Program-made: the position numbers and the translations under genes
Source: Bacteroidales bacterium
GTDB taxonomy: Bacteria; Bacteroidota; Bacteroidia; Bacteroidales; UBA1402
Length of the DNA stretch: 61,307 bases
Assembly: GCA_028709215.1 (NCBI GenBank)
Contig: JAQVXI010000005.1
Span: forward strand, 12,436-73,742
Direction of reading: 5' to 3'
The notes under the pieces: generated by a model
Seen by the model: the letters and a program-made list of their open reading frames with translations, nothing else
What the model was told of the DNA's origin: nothing
Databases searched by the model: none
Shown here: positions 17,730-26,537 of the stretch, piece after piece
How positions within the stretch are numbered: the first letter of the stretch is position 1
Layout: every line of letters starts with the position of its first letter

Positions 17730-18647
17730 ATGTTAAAACACACATTTTCAGGTATTGCGGCTATTTTGACCACAACCTTTATTGCTTTTGGACAACAACC
17801 CGGACAACACTGGTCTGATGTGGATTATGCAGGTGACAAACAAGTGTTTCATCAAATGGACATTCATTTGCCCAGCCTTAAGAAGGACCGTTACCCGGTT
17901 GTTGTCGTCATCTATGGAAGTGCCTGGTTTTCCAACAACATGAAACAGATGGGCTTTCAGGCCCTTGGAAAGCCCTTGTTGGATCGTGGCTTTGCCGTTG
18001 TATCCATCAATCATCGATCCAGTGCGGATGCAGCCTATCCGGCTCAAATCAACGATGTTAAGGCTGCCATTCGGTACTTAAGAGCCAATGCTTCCAACTA
18101 TCGTATGGACGAACGATTTATAGGCATTACCGGGTTCTCCTCCGGTGGTCATTTGGCGTCGTTGGCCGGAACCACCAATGGTTTGAAAACATACACATTG
18201 GGCAATACAAGTCTTGATATCGAAGGGAGTGTAGGCGAACATCCAACGTTCAGCAGCTCGGTGGATGCCGTTGTCGATTGGTTCGGCCCCATCGATCTCA
18301 ACCGTATGGATGAATGCAAGCGCCCAAAAGCCGGTAATTCACCCGAATCTGCTTTAATTCGTGGAAGTTTGACTGAACATCCGGATCTCGTAGCCTTAGC
18401 AAGTCCCAATACTTACGTGGATGCATCGGATGTTCCTTTTTTGATCATTCACGGAACCGCCGACAACGTCGTCCCCCTTTGTCAAAGCGAATTGTTTGCA
18501 GCAGTACTGCAGGAAGCCAATTGTTTGGACGCCTTTCACCAAGTTCCGGATGGTCAGCACGGACCGGTCACCTTTAACGAAACGAGTTTTACTTGGATGT
18601 GTGATTTCTTTGAGAAAGTAGCTTCTAAAAAAAGGAACGAACCATGA
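17730..18647 (+). CDS. Secreted alpha/beta hydrolase (esterase-like)
   Basis: 305 residues with a signal peptide (MLKHTFSGIAAILTTTFIAFGQQ). Alpha/beta-hydrolase elements: the oxyanion region VVVIYGSAWF, nucleophile elbow GFSSGGHL (Ser about 138), Asp in FLIIHGTADNVVPL and His in QVPDGQHGP. It belongs with the BD-FAE/esterase-lipase group that deacylates carbohydrate or small esters; the substrate is unknown. The stop overlaps the ATG of the SGNH hydrolase (ATGA at 18644-18647), so two secreted ester hydrolases are translated as a coupled pair. Confidence 0.83.
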   Translation: MLKHTFSGIAAILTTTFIAFGQQPGQHWSDVDYAGDKQVFHQMDIHLPSLKKDRYPVVVVIYGSAWFSNNMKQMGFQALGKPLLDRGFAVVSINHRSSADAAYPAQINDVKAAIRYLRANASNYRMDERFIGITGFSSGGHLASLAGTTNGLKTYTLGNTSLDIEGSVGEHPTFSSSVDAVVDWFGPIDLNRMDECKRPKAGNSPESALIRGSLTEHPDLVALASPNTYVDASDVPFLIIHGTADNVVPLCQSELFAAVLQEANCLDAFHQVPDGQHGPVTFNETSFTWMCDFFEKVASKKRNEP

Positions 18648-19492
18648 ACGGGAAACTTTTATCGGCCTTAATGGTGTGTCTGTTGTTTGCTACGGGGACA
18701 AGCGCACACAAGGGGCATACACATACCCCGAAAATCAACGTATCCGAATCGGAGAAAACCTTACAGACGCAATGGCAAGGCAAACGCATCGCCTTTCTGG
18801 GCGATTCCATGACCGATCCAAACAGCAATGCCAGTGAATGCTATTATTGGCGTTATTTGGAAGAATTGCTGGGCATCGAACGCGTCGTCTACGCTCGAAG
18901 CGGATTCCAATGGGATGGCATACTCAACAAAGCCCACGAACTGATCAAGGATCATCCCCAGCAGGTGGATGCCATCGTGATTTGGGCAGGCACCAACGAT
19001 TTCAACCACAGCATTCCTATGGGGGCGTTTTTTACGGAAACGGAAGATTCTGTGGTGCATAACGGGAAAAAAGTACTTCGCAAGCACCGCAGCTTTTCGT
19101 ACGACCAGGCTACGTTCTGTGGACGCATTAACCGAGTATTGTACGCATTAAAGGATCAGTATCCTGATGCGCAAATCTTGGTGATGACACCCATTCACCG
19201 TGCGTATGCCACTTTTGGACCAAACAACGTTCAACCCGATGAAATGTATGCAAATGGGGTAGGGCTATACCTGGAATCCTACGTCGAAACGTTGAAGCAA
19301 GCGGCTCAAATATGGTCTGTTCCCGTACTGGATTTGTATGGAACGAGTGGACTCAATCCGCTGCTGCCTTCCCATCAACGGTATTTTCACGATTCAAAAA
19401 CAGACTTGCTGCACCCCAATGCCCTTGGTCACTATCATCTGGCAAAGTGCATTCAGTATAAATTGCTCCTTCTTCCCGTTTACAGCAAATAA
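18644..19492 (+). CDS. Secreted SGNH/GDSL hydrolase
   Basis: 282 residues with a signal peptide (about 1-21, ending TSAH). SGNH block I is AFLGDSMTDPN (Ser about 53), block III is WAGTNDFNHS, and block V is DLLHPNALGHYHLA with the catalytic Asp and His. The family hydrolyses acyl esters of carbohydrates, lipids or peptidoglycan. A His-rich stretch (HKGHTHTP) follows the signal peptide. Translationally coupled to the alpha/beta hydrolase upstream, and the last gene before the terminator at 19501-19533. Confidence 0.85.
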   Translation: MNGKLLSALMVCLLFATGTSAHKGHTHTPKINVSESEKTLQTQWQGKRIAFLGDSMTDPNSNASECYYWRYLEELLGIERVVYARSGFQWDGILNKAHELIKDHPQQVDAIVIWAGTNDFNHSIPMGAFFTETEDSVVHNGKKVLRKHRSFSYDQATFCGRINRVLYALKDQYPDAQILVMTPIHRAYATFGPNNVQPDEMYANGVGLYLESYVETLKQAAQIWSVPVLDLYGTSGLNPLLPSHQRYFHDSKTDLLHPNALGHYHLAKCIQYKLLLLPVYSK

Positions 19493-19500
19493 ACTCTAAA

Positions 19501-19533
19501 AAAAAAGACTTGCCGATGAAGCAAGTCTTTTTT
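19501..19533. terminator. Bidirectional intrinsic terminator
   Basis: AAAAGACTTGC, a 7-nt loop, GCAAGTCTTTTTT: 11-bp perfect stem flanked by A and T runs. It ends the 9457-19492 gene run on the plus strand and tRNA-Lys on the minus strand. Confidence 0.9.
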
Positions 19534-19536
19534 GTG

Positions 19537-19609
19537 TGACCCCGGAGAGGCTCGAACTCTCGACCCAATGATTAAGAGTCATTTGCTCTACCAACTGAGC
19601 TACGGAGTC
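19537..19609 (-). tRNA. tRNA-Lys (anticodon CTT)
   Basis: 73 nt on the minus strand. Acceptor GACTCCG pairs with CGGGGTC (one T-G), D arm TAGCTCAGTTGGTAGAGCA, anticodon stem ATGA/TCAT with loop CTCTTAA (anticodon CTT), T arm GAGAG-TTCGAGC-CTCTC. The discriminator is A and CCA is not encoded (CAC follows). Decodes AAG. Confidence 0.95.
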
Positions 19610-19700
19610 GTTCGTATTGAACGGGTGCAAAGGTACGTTTTTGAGGTAAATCACAAAACTTTTTGGGTGCTTTTTTTGCACCCAAAAAGCATTTTGTAGC

Positions 19701-21272
19701 TTACACTTTGTCAATCAAAGCGTTTGACTTGGGCTGGAGGTAGGTTAAGACGATCAAAACGAGGGTAGCCAACGGCAATGCAATGATAATGGGGTCAACA
19801 ACGGGCCATGGATAGGCTTCTATGAGTACATCCCGACCAAACAACCAGCGACACAAACCAACGGCAGCCGCTTCCTTCTGATGTAAAAACAGCAAGGCAA
19901 AGACACTGGCCCCTGCGCCGGTAACCATACTCCAGAACGCCGCGCGTTTGCCGCATCTGGGCCAATACAACGAAGCAACATAAGCCGGTAAAAAGCTCGC
20001 GGCACACAATCCCATAAAGATGGCAGTACCCCGCGCAATCACACCCTCTTCAAGGACGTAACAAACAAGGTAGCTGAGTAAGATACTCACAAAAATACCC
20101 ACTCGAATGATGTATGTCGTGTTTTTTGCCTCGTTGTTTTTGATGGCATCCGCATAAATATCGGTTGCTGCCGAGGTGCCCATCACATGAACCTGTGAAC
20201 TGAGCGTAGACATACTGGCAGACAGAATGCTCAACATGAAAATTGCCGTAAACCATTTGGGCATGGATGCATTGATAAATGCAGGAATAATCTTGTCAAT
20301 ATCCGAAATGTATTCTACCGCAATTTTTCCCGTGGTCTTCATAAAAAACAAATTGGATAACGCACCGGCATGATATACGGCACCAACCGTTACCAGGAGA
20401 AACAAGCTCCCTACAAAAACACCTTGATTCAGCTGCTTACTGCTGCGCACCGTCAAAAAACGCACCACCAATTGTGGTTGCGCCAGACAACCGATGCCAA
20501 CGCCCAAAATTAAGGAAGTAACCAACGTGTACCATTGAGGCGAACCGGTCAAAGGCATGGCAGTCCATCCCTGATGTCCGATTTGAGCCAAGTGTGCCGG
20601 TACCCGTTCCTGCATATCCGTTAATGCCTGATTGGCCTCCGTAAAGCCCATACCCAATGCACGATACAGGAAGAAAAACAGAAAACCCATGCATAAGAAC
20701 ATGACAATCGCCTGAAAGGCCGATGTATACATTACACCTTTCATTCCACCCGTAATCACGTATAAAGCAATGATCAGGGTGAATATAAATAAGGCAATGT
20801 TGTAGTCGATTTCAAAAATCTGTTCCACAAAAACGGCACCACCTTTAAGCACGACGGCTGCATATAAAGGCATGCCCAACACGATGATTGCGGCTGTCAG
20901 AACTTGAATCGGTTTGTATTTAAAATGTCTACCCAGCAATTGCGGGAAGGTATGCGCGTGCAGTTGTGCACCCAATCGGCGCGTCCGTTTGCCAAACAGT
21001 ATGAAAGCGATAATGACCCCCATAAAGATATTCAACAAACACAACCATTGAATGCCCATACCAAATGCAGCGGCAACGCCTCCAAACCCCACGATGGCCG
21101 AAGCGGAGATAAACGTAGCGCCGTAAGAGAGTGCCATCACAATGGTGTTCATGTTGCCTCCACCGGTCAACATATCTTTTGCATTCTTTGTATGTCGAAA
21201 ACCCAACCAGCTCAATCCGGCCAGCGCAAAAACATAGACAAGGACAATAAGTCCCAACGTATAACTACTCAT
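19701..21272 (-). CDS. Sodium:solute symporter family protein
   Basis: 523 residues with about 13 hydrophobic helices, the size and pattern of the SSS (LeuT-fold) family. Typical stretches are GFRHTKNAKDMLTGGGNMNT after helix 1, ALSYGATFISASAIVGFGG in helix 2, and ILSASMSTLSSQVHVMGTSAATDIY, which holds the Na2-site Ser/Thr cluster. Substrate not readable; acetate, pantothenate and proline are all in the family. Its ATG overlaps the stop of a 49-residue membrane protein (ATGA), and further upstream lie ACT and paaK genes, suggesting uptake of an organic acid that the ligase activates. The tRNA-Lys gene lies 91 bp beyond its stop. Confidence 0.9.
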   Translation of the reverse strand: MSSYTLGLIVLVYVFALAGLSWLGFRHTKNAKDMLTGGGNMNTIVMALSYGATFISASAIVGFGGVAAAFGMGIQWLCLLNIFMGVIIAFILFGKRTRRLGAQLHAHTFPQLLGRHFKYKPIQVLTAAIIVLGMPLYAAVVLKGGAVFVEQIFEIDYNIALFIFTLIIALYVITGGMKGVMYTSAFQAIVMFLCMGFLFFFLYRALGMGFTEANQALTDMQERVPAHLAQIGHQGWTAMPLTGSPQWYTLVTSLILGVGIGCLAQPQLVVRFLTVRSSKQLNQGVFVGSLFLLVTVGAVYHAGALSNLFFMKTTGKIAVEYISDIDKIIPAFINASMPKWFTAIFMLSILSASMSTLSSQVHVMGTSAATDIYADAIKNNEAKNTTYIIRVGIFVSILLSYLVCYVLEEGVIARGTAIFMGLCAASFLPAYVASLYWPRCGKRAAFWSMVTGAGASVFALLFLHQKEAAAVGLCRWLFGRDVLIEAYPWPVVDPIIIALPLATLVLIVLTYLQPKSNALIDKV

Positions 21273-21418
21273 TTCTTCGTGTTTTTGTGTTGGACTTCGT
21301 GTTCGTTCTTGGTATCATCTTGGTTCCAATAACGGATACCATACCAGGCAGCAAAGAGGAGACAGGCGATTTCAAGCACATAGGCCAGCCATACACCGGG
21401 ATCGGGGATTCCAAACAT
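21269..21418 (-). CDS. Symporter small accessory protein (49 aa)
   Basis: A 49-residue ORF too short for most gene callers. It begins MFGIPDPGVWLAYVLEIACL and continues with a single hydrophobic helix (about 9-30) and a charged tail (WNQDDTKNEHEVQHKNTKK). The opening GIPDPxxWLAY is the hallmark of the small proteins encoded immediately before SSS symporters in many bacteria. Its stop overlaps the symporter start (ATGA at 21269-21272), so the two are translationally coupled. It probably sits beside the symporter in the inner membrane; its exact role is not established. Confidence 0.88.
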   Translation of the reverse strand: MFGIPDPGVWLAYVLEIACLLFAAWYGIRYWNQDDTKNEHEVQHKNTKK

Positions 21419-21451
21419 TGATTATAGATTTGAAGGTTTGTCGTTTTGAGT

Positions 21452-21880
21452 TTAACACAGGCCGTTGAGTTCGCAGGCGCGGAAAAAAGGCAATTGATTC
21501 TTCTCAATAATTTGCTTCGCCAATTCCGGTTTGTCTGTCCTGAAAATCAAAATGCCACGCTCCTTGATTAAAAAGGAATACATATAGGAGATGTTGACAC
21601 CTGCGTTACTAAAGTAAGCAACCGCATCGGCAGCTTTGCCGGCTTTGTTATCCAGTGATAAGGCAAAAACATCGTTCACATTGACGGAAATACCTTGTTC
21701 ACGCAACACGTTGGCCGCTGTTTCCGGATCGGGCGTAATGATTCGATAGATTCCAAAATCAACCGTATCGGCAATGCTGGAGGCGATGATTTGAATATTT
21801 AGCTTTTTGAACAATTGGAGGATGTCGTTTAACGATCCAACTTTGTTGTCTAAAAAAATGGAGAGTTGTTGTATGGTCAT
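21452..21880 (-). CDS. Tandem ACT domain protein paired with PaaK (copy 2)
   Basis: 142 residues, the same length as the paralogue at 5150-5578 and sharing QQLSIFL at 4-10, DFGI near 46-49 and the SYMYSF/EYMYAF segment in the second domain. Two ACT domains are seen: about 3-68 and 70-142. It follows paaK copy 2 by 10 bp and precedes the small symporter protein by 33 bp, so it belongs to the paaK-ACT-symporter operon. Likely an amino-acid or aryl-compound sensor for the ligase; the ligand is unknown. Confidence 0.85.
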   Translation of the reverse strand: MTIQQLSIFLDNKVGSLNDILQLFKKLNIQIIASSIADTVDFGIYRIITPDPETAANVLREQGISVNVNDVFALSLDNKAGKAADAVAYFSNAGVNISYMYSFLIKERGILIFRTDKPELAKQIIEKNQLPFFRACELNGLC

Positions 21881-21890
21881 GGTCGTTCAA

Positions 21891-23189
21891 TTAATACGGA
21901 TTACGTTCGTCTTTTACACGCACAGCTTTGCCCTCTGTCTGGGGTAAACTACCTTTTTGCAAGAGTTTCACCTTGGGGGTGATCAGCAATTCGTCTCTCA
22001 ATCGATGGGTGATGGAACGACTCAAATCCTGCAGTTTGGCAAAGTCATCGGTAAATAAGTCGTTGATTTCAACCTCAACGGTCATTACGTCGTTTGAATC
22101 GATGGTCTCCAGATGAATCCGATAGTTGTTGCTCAATTCTTTAAATTGCATGAGAATCGTTTCAACCTGAATGGGAAAGATATTGACTCCTTTTAAGATG
22201 ATCATATCGTCGCTACGTCCCTTCATGCGATCCAAGCGTACATGCTCACGTCCGCAAGGACATTTCCCCGGCAAAAGGCGTGTCAGATCGCGTGTGCGGT
22301 AGCGCAGCATCGGCATGGCCTCCCGGTTTAGTGTCGTCAAGACCAATTCGCCGATTTCTCCGGGTGCTACCGGCTCCAACGTGTCCGGGTCGATGATTTC
22401 GACGATATAGTAATCCTCCCAAATGTGCATGCCGTTTTGTTCGGTGCACTCGAATGCTACACCCGGGCCGCACATCTCAGACATACCAAAACTATTGTAC
22501 GCTTTGACCCCAAGCATGTCTTCAATGCGTTTGCGTTGCGCTTCTGAATGGGGCTCTGCACCAATAATCAATGTACGAAGCCGCGTATCTTTGCGTGGAT
22601 CGATGCCCATTTCTTCCATGACCTCATACAATCGACCTGCATAACTGGGAATGGCATGCAAGGCGGTTGTCCCAAAATCAGAAATAAATTTGATTTGTCG
22701 TGCGGTATTTCCCGCAGCAGCAGGCACAGTCAGCATGCCCATCCGTTCGGCACCGTATTGAAAACCCAGACCACCGGTAAACATCCCATAACCGGACGAA
22801 TTCTGGAAGACATCTCCCTTGCGCAAGCCAACCATATACAAGCAACGGGCAACGGCATCTGCCCAAGCATCCAAATCCTTCTGTGTGTGCAGTATTACTG
22901 TTGGTTTACCGGTGGTACCACTGGATGAATGCAAACGAACGGTTTCTTCCAAAGGTACGGCTGACATTCCAAAAGGGTACGTATCGCGCAAATCCGACTT
23001 GGTGGTAAACGGAATGCGTTTCAAATCATCCAAACTTTGTATGGAATTCGGATCAAGTTTGTACTCTGCAAAACGTTTCTGGTAAAAGGACGATCGCATA
23101 CATTGTTGTATGGTTTTGATCAATCGTTCGGTTTGCAGGGCCTCGATTTCAGGTCTTGTAAGCGTCTCCAACGCCGGGTGAAAATACAT
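21891..23189 (-). CDS. paaK: Phenylacetate-CoA ligase family protein (copy 2)
   Basis: 432 residues from the ATG at 23189 (MYFHPALETLTRPEIEALQ), exactly the length of copy 1; a further in-frame ATG at 23252 would lie upstream of the -7 element and is rejected. P-loop SSGTTGKPTV, GYGMFTGGLGFQYGAERMG, FGMSEMCGPGVAFEC and the hinge KGRSDDMIILKGVNIFP are all present. It adenylates and thioesterifies an aryl acid. It lies 66 bp downstream of tex and heads paaK-ACT-accessory-symporter. The two copies have clearly diverged, so this is an old duplication or separate acquisition and may mean different substrates. Confidence 0.9.
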   Translation of the reverse strand: MYFHPALETLTRPEIEALQTERLIKTIQQCMRSSFYQKRFAEYKLDPNSIQSLDDLKRIPFTTKSDLRDTYPFGMSAVPLEETVRLHSSSGTTGKPTVILHTQKDLDAWADAVARCLYMVGLRKGDVFQNSSGYGMFTGGLGFQYGAERMGMLTVPAAAGNTARQIKFISDFGTTALHAIPSYAGRLYEVMEEMGIDPRKDTRLRTLIIGAEPHSEAQRKRIEDMLGVKAYNSFGMSEMCGPGVAFECTEQNGMHIWEDYYIVEIIDPDTLEPVAPGEIGELVLTTLNREAMPMLRYRTRDLTRLLPGKCPCGREHVRLDRMKGRSDDMIILKGVNIFPIQVETILMQFKELSNNYRIHLETIDSNDVMTVEVEINDLFTDDFAKLQDLSRSITHRLRDELLITPKVKLLQKGSLPQTEGKAVRVKDERNPY

Positions 23190-23218
23190 GTTGTAAGGTT
23201 TAATGGGTAAAATCGATA

Positions 23219-23226
23219 CAAAAATA
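23219..23226 (-). promoter_or_regulatory. Putative -7 element for the paaK copy 2 operon
   Basis: TATTTTTG on the minus strand, an exact TAnnTTTG match 29 nt before the ATG at 23189 and within the tex-paaK gap. It suggests that the ligase-symporter genes are not dependent only on tex read-through. No good -33 box. Confidence 0.38.
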
Positions 23227-23255
23227 ATAAAAACAGGGGATTTTGCACACAATTG

Positions 23256-25385
23256 TTATACATCCTTCATCGAAAGCTGTATACGCTTGCGGCTTCGATC
23301 CACTTCGAGAACTTTTACTTTGACCGGTTGATGCAAACGCACTTTGTCTGCCGGATTTTTCACAAATTCGTTTGCGATTTCTGAGATATGAACCAATCCG
23401 TTCTCTTTTACACCGATGTCGACAAAACAGCCAAAGGCGGTTATGTTGGTTACAATTCCGTCCAAAATCATACCGGTTTGAACGTCGTCAATACTGCGGA
23501 TGCGCGCGTCAAATTCGATCACCGCAACTTGCTTGCGCGGATCACGTCCAGGCTTTTCCAACTCAGACATGATATCCCGTAAAGTCGGTAAACCCACCTC
23601 GTCGTTGACGTACGTTTCAATTGGAATGGATGCTCGAAGGGCTGCATCGCTTAACAGATCCGTGATGCTACAGGATCGATCGGCGGCCATCTTCTCGACC
23701 AACGCATAGCGCTCCGGATGCACCGCTGTATGGTCCAAAGGATGCGTACCATTGGGAATCCTCAAAAAACCGGCCGCTTGTTCAAACGTTTTTGCGCCCA
23801 ATCGGGAGACGTTTAATAATTCGCTGCGTGTGGCAAACGGTCCGTTTTCGTTCCGATAATCGACAACCCGTTGAGCCAAGCCTGCATTCATGCCAGAAAC
23901 ATAACGAAGCAAATATGGGCTGGCTGTATTTAAATTGACACCCACTTGATTGACACAGAGTTCTACGGTTTGATCCAGAGATTTTTGCAATTTATCCGCA
24001 TCCACATCGTGTTGATACTGACCCACACCCAAGGATTTGGGGTCAATTTTGACCAATTCGGCCAAAGGATCCATCAAGCGACGACCGATGGAGATCGCAC
24101 CCCGTACCGTAACATCGTATTGTGGAAATTCGTCTCGTGCAATTTTGGAGGCTGAGTAGATGGAAGCACCATTCTCACTGACCACAAAGACCTGAATGGC
24201 GTGATCATACCGCAACCCGGTCACAAATTGTTCCGTTTCCCGCGAGGCGGTCCCGTTGCCAATGGCAATGGCTTCGATTTTGTAGGCTTCCACCAAACTG
24301 GTCAGCTTTTTAGCGGCTTGTTTGTATTCTTTTTGTGGTGCATGGGGATAAATGGTTTCGTTGTGAAGCATCTTACCCTGGGCATCCAGACAAACGACCT
24401 TGCAGCCTGTGCGATAGCCCGGGTCGATGCCCAGCACCCGCTTTTCTCCCAGAGGAGCGGCCAGTAAGAGTTGTTTTAAATTGGAAACAAACACGCGAAT
24501 GGCTTCATCGTCTGCACGCTGTTTTGCCTCTGCAGCAAATTCGGTTTCAATGGATGGTTTCATTAAGCGTTTGTATGCATCCTTTATGGCTTGCTCCACT
24601 TGTATCGCAGAGGCATGGTTTGTTCGAATAAATACACGATTTAAGTCCAGTATGCAATCCTCTTCCTTTTCGGGTCGAATATCCATTTTGAGCAAGCCTT
24701 CGCTGTTTGCACGATTGATGGCCAAAAACCGATGGGAACTGCATTTGGAAAGTAATTGCTTGAAATCAAAATAATCCGAATAGACAGCCGCTTCGCTTTC
24801 TTTGCCTTTAACCAGCTTGGCGGACAAAAGCCCCGAACGCCTGAAGTGCTTGCGCACAATGTCTCGAGCGCGTGGTGTTTCGTTGACCCATTCTGCGATG
24901 ATGTCACGGGCACCTTTAAGCGCAGCCTCTGCATCGCCGACCTCTTCGGTACAAAAACGTTCCGCCCGAAGAAAGGGATCTTCCGGATATTGTTTCATCA
25001 ACCATCCGGCCAGCGGCTCCAAGCCCAAGGCTTTTGCCTGATCGGCTCGCGTTTTGCGTTTGGGCTTATAGGGGAGATATAGATCTTCCAACTCCGAGGG
25101 AATCCAACAGGTTCGAATGCGATCTTCGAGTTCTGCGGTCAAGGCATTTTGCGTTTGAATGGTTTCTAGTATGGTTTTTTTCCGCTTGTTCAGCTCGGTG
25201 TAGGCCGTATATAATTCTGCAATCGAAGCAATTTGCACTTCATCGAGACCTCCGGTACGTTCTTTTCGGTAACGACTGATAAACGGGATGGTGGCGCCTT
25301 CGTCTAACAGTTGAAGGCAATGAACAACGGATTTTTCAGTAATGGAAAGGTTCTTTGAAATACGAATGGAAATGTCCTGATCCAT
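23256..25385 (-). CDS. tex: Tex-family RNA-binding transcription accessory protein
   Basis: 709 residues. Domain order: N-terminal helical region with FISRYRKERTGGLDEVQI (about 34-51), the YqgF/RNase H-like domain (VLGIDPGYRTGCKVVCLD, about 317-334), helix-hairpin-helix motifs (VGVNLNTASPYLLRYVSGM), and a C-terminal S1 domain (GMILDGIVTNITAFGCFVDI to VDRSRKRIQLSMKD). Tex binds nucleic acids and affects transcription and RNA processing; its molecular role is still poorly defined. The start at 25385 gives MDQDISIRISKNLS. Divergent from the pseudouridine synthase. Confidence 0.93.
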   Translation of the reverse strand: MDQDISIRISKNLSITEKSVVHCLQLLDEGATIPFISRYRKERTGGLDEVQIASIAELYTAYTELNKRKKTILETIQTQNALTAELEDRIRTCWIPSELEDLYLPYKPKRKTRADQAKALGLEPLAGWLMKQYPEDPFLRAERFCTEEVGDAEAALKGARDIIAEWVNETPRARDIVRKHFRRSGLLSAKLVKGKESEAAVYSDYFDFKQLLSKCSSHRFLAINRANSEGLLKMDIRPEKEEDCILDLNRVFIRTNHASAIQVEQAIKDAYKRLMKPSIETEFAAEAKQRADDEAIRVFVSNLKQLLLAAPLGEKRVLGIDPGYRTGCKVVCLDAQGKMLHNETIYPHAPQKEYKQAAKKLTSLVEAYKIEAIAIGNGTASRETEQFVTGLRYDHAIQVFVVSENGASIYSASKIARDEFPQYDVTVRGAISIGRRLMDPLAELVKIDPKSLGVGQYQHDVDADKLQKSLDQTVELCVNQVGVNLNTASPYLLRYVSGMNAGLAQRVVDYRNENGPFATRSELLNVSRLGAKTFEQAAGFLRIPNGTHPLDHTAVHPERYALVEKMAADRSCSITDLLSDAALRASIPIETYVNDEVGLPTLRDIMSELEKPGRDPRKQVAVIEFDARIRSIDDVQTGMILDGIVTNITAFGCFVDIGVKENGLVHISEIANEFVKNPADKVRLHQPVKVKVLEVDRSRKRIQLSMKDV

Positions 25386-25435
25386 GGATTGACGTGGTTT
25401 TCGAGTTTTACAGTGGCGAAGATACGGATTTGTCG

Positions 25436-25443
25436 TATCTTTG
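25436..25443 (+). promoter_or_regulatory. Putative -7 element of the pseudouridine synthase promoter
   Basis: TATCTTTG, an exact TAnnTTTG match, 22 nt before the ATG at 25466. A near copy on the minus strand (TATCTTCG, 25418-25425) may serve the divergent tex. Confidence 0.4.
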
Positions 25444-25465
25444 CCACATAAATATACTGCATACT

Positions 25466-26389
25466 ATGCCATTGCCATCTCAAAAAAGGTCGGGAGCTCC
25501 CAAGAGAAACCCGGTAAGTCACCTCACCGTTGATCAGGAAACGACCTTAATGCCCTTTCTCATCGAAAAGTTGCGCGACCAGAGTCGTACAACCATCAAA
25601 TCCTTACTTAGCAACCAACAAGTAACCCTATCGAATCAAGTGATTCGTCAGTTTGATCACCCACTCAAACCGGGAATGGTCATTGATATCCATTGGGGCA
25701 AGGGGTTAATCACATTGCGTCATCCTCAATTAAAGCTCATTTATGAAGATCGTGACCTGGTGGTTGTTGAAAAAGCGGCAGGTTTGTTGTCGGTAGCAAC
25801 GGCAAAGGAGCAGAAGCGTACCGCTTACAGTATCTTGAGTGAGTACGTAAAAAAACAGCATCCGGCCAATAAGGTCTATGTCGTACATCGACTGGATCGG
25901 GAAACGTCCGGCTTGATGATGTTTGTCAAAAATCAGGAGATGCAAGACCATTTGCAAAACAATTGGCGCTTTGCCATTCAGCAACGTCGTTACATTGCCA
26001 TCGTTGAAGGCAAACTGGAAACCGGGGATGGCTCGGGCAAAGGTACGGTGCGATCGTATTTATGGGAAAGCAAGGCGTTGATTGTCTATGCCAGTCAAAA
26101 TCCTGAGGAAGGTCAGTTGGCCATTACACACTACCAAGTTATTAAAAGTAACGACGAGCATTCGTTGGTCGAATTCGAGTTGGAAACGGGTCGAAAAAAC
26201 CAAATCCGGGCTCAAATGAACAGCATCGGCTACCCGTTGGTTGGGGATTTAAAATACGGAGGACATGCCTCCAGCCTCAAACGCTTGGCGTTGCATGCGC
26301 ACATTTTGTCGTTTGTCCATCCCAAAACGGGCGAAAAAATGGAGTTTAAAACGCCCATTCCACCTTCTTTTGATGCGTTTGTCAAATAA
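25466..26389 (+). CDS. RluA-family 23S rRNA/tRNA pseudouridine synthase
   Basis: 307 residues from the ATG at 25466 (MPLPSQKRSG); an earlier in-frame ATG at 25355 overlaps the tex start and is unlikely. An S4-like RNA-binding region lies at about 30-85 (KSLLSNQQVTLSNQVIRQFD), then the catalytic domain: DLVVVEKAAGLLSVAT, the catalytic Asp in VHRLDRETSGLMMF and the C-terminal ELETGRKNQIRAQMNSIGYPLVGDLKYGG. The family isomerises uridine to pseudouridine in rRNA or tRNA; the specific target (RluC/D-like) cannot be decided here. A terminator follows directly. Confidence 0.92.
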   Translation: MPLPSQKRSGAPKRNPVSHLTVDQETTLMPFLIEKLRDQSRTTIKSLLSNQQVTLSNQVIRQFDHPLKPGMVIDIHWGKGLITLRHPQLKLIYEDRDLVVVEKAAGLLSVATAKEQKRTAYSILSEYVKKQHPANKVYVVHRLDRETSGLMMFVKNQEMQDHLQNNWRFAIQQRRYIAIVEGKLETGDGSGKGTVRSYLWESKALIVYASQNPEEGQLAITHYQVIKSNDEHSLVEFELETGRKNQIRAQMNSIGYPLVGDLKYGGHASSLKRLALHAHILSFVHPKTGEKMEFKTPIPPSFDAFVK

Positions 26390-26429
26390 AAAAAAACGCA
26401 ACCACTTCAAAAGTCGTTGCGTTTTTTTT
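26390..26429. terminator. Bidirectional intrinsic terminator
   Basis: A-run then CGCAAC, an inner ACTT/AAGT stem, GTTGCG and T-run. It closes the pseudouridine synthase gene on the plus strand and the tRNA-Leu pair on the minus strand. Confidence 0.9.
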
Positions 26430-26430
26430 G

Positions 26431-26514
26431 TGCCCAGAACAGGACTCGAACCTGCACAGCCTTGCGGCCACTAGTCCCTGAAACTAGCGTGTCTACCGAT
26501 TTCACCATCTGGGC
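26431..26514 (-). tRNA. tRNA-Leu (anticodon CAG)
   Basis: 84 nt. Acceptor GCCCAGA/TCTGGGC, D arm TGGTGAAATCGGTAGACAC, anticodon stem CTAGT/ACTAG with loop TTCAGGG (anticodon CAG), long variable arm TGGCCGCAAGGCTGT as in class II tRNAs, and T arm GCAGG-TTCGAGT-CCTGT. Discriminator A; CCA not encoded. Decodes CUG. Confidence 0.95.
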
Positions 26515-26537
26515 CAATACAATGTAACAATAATAAG

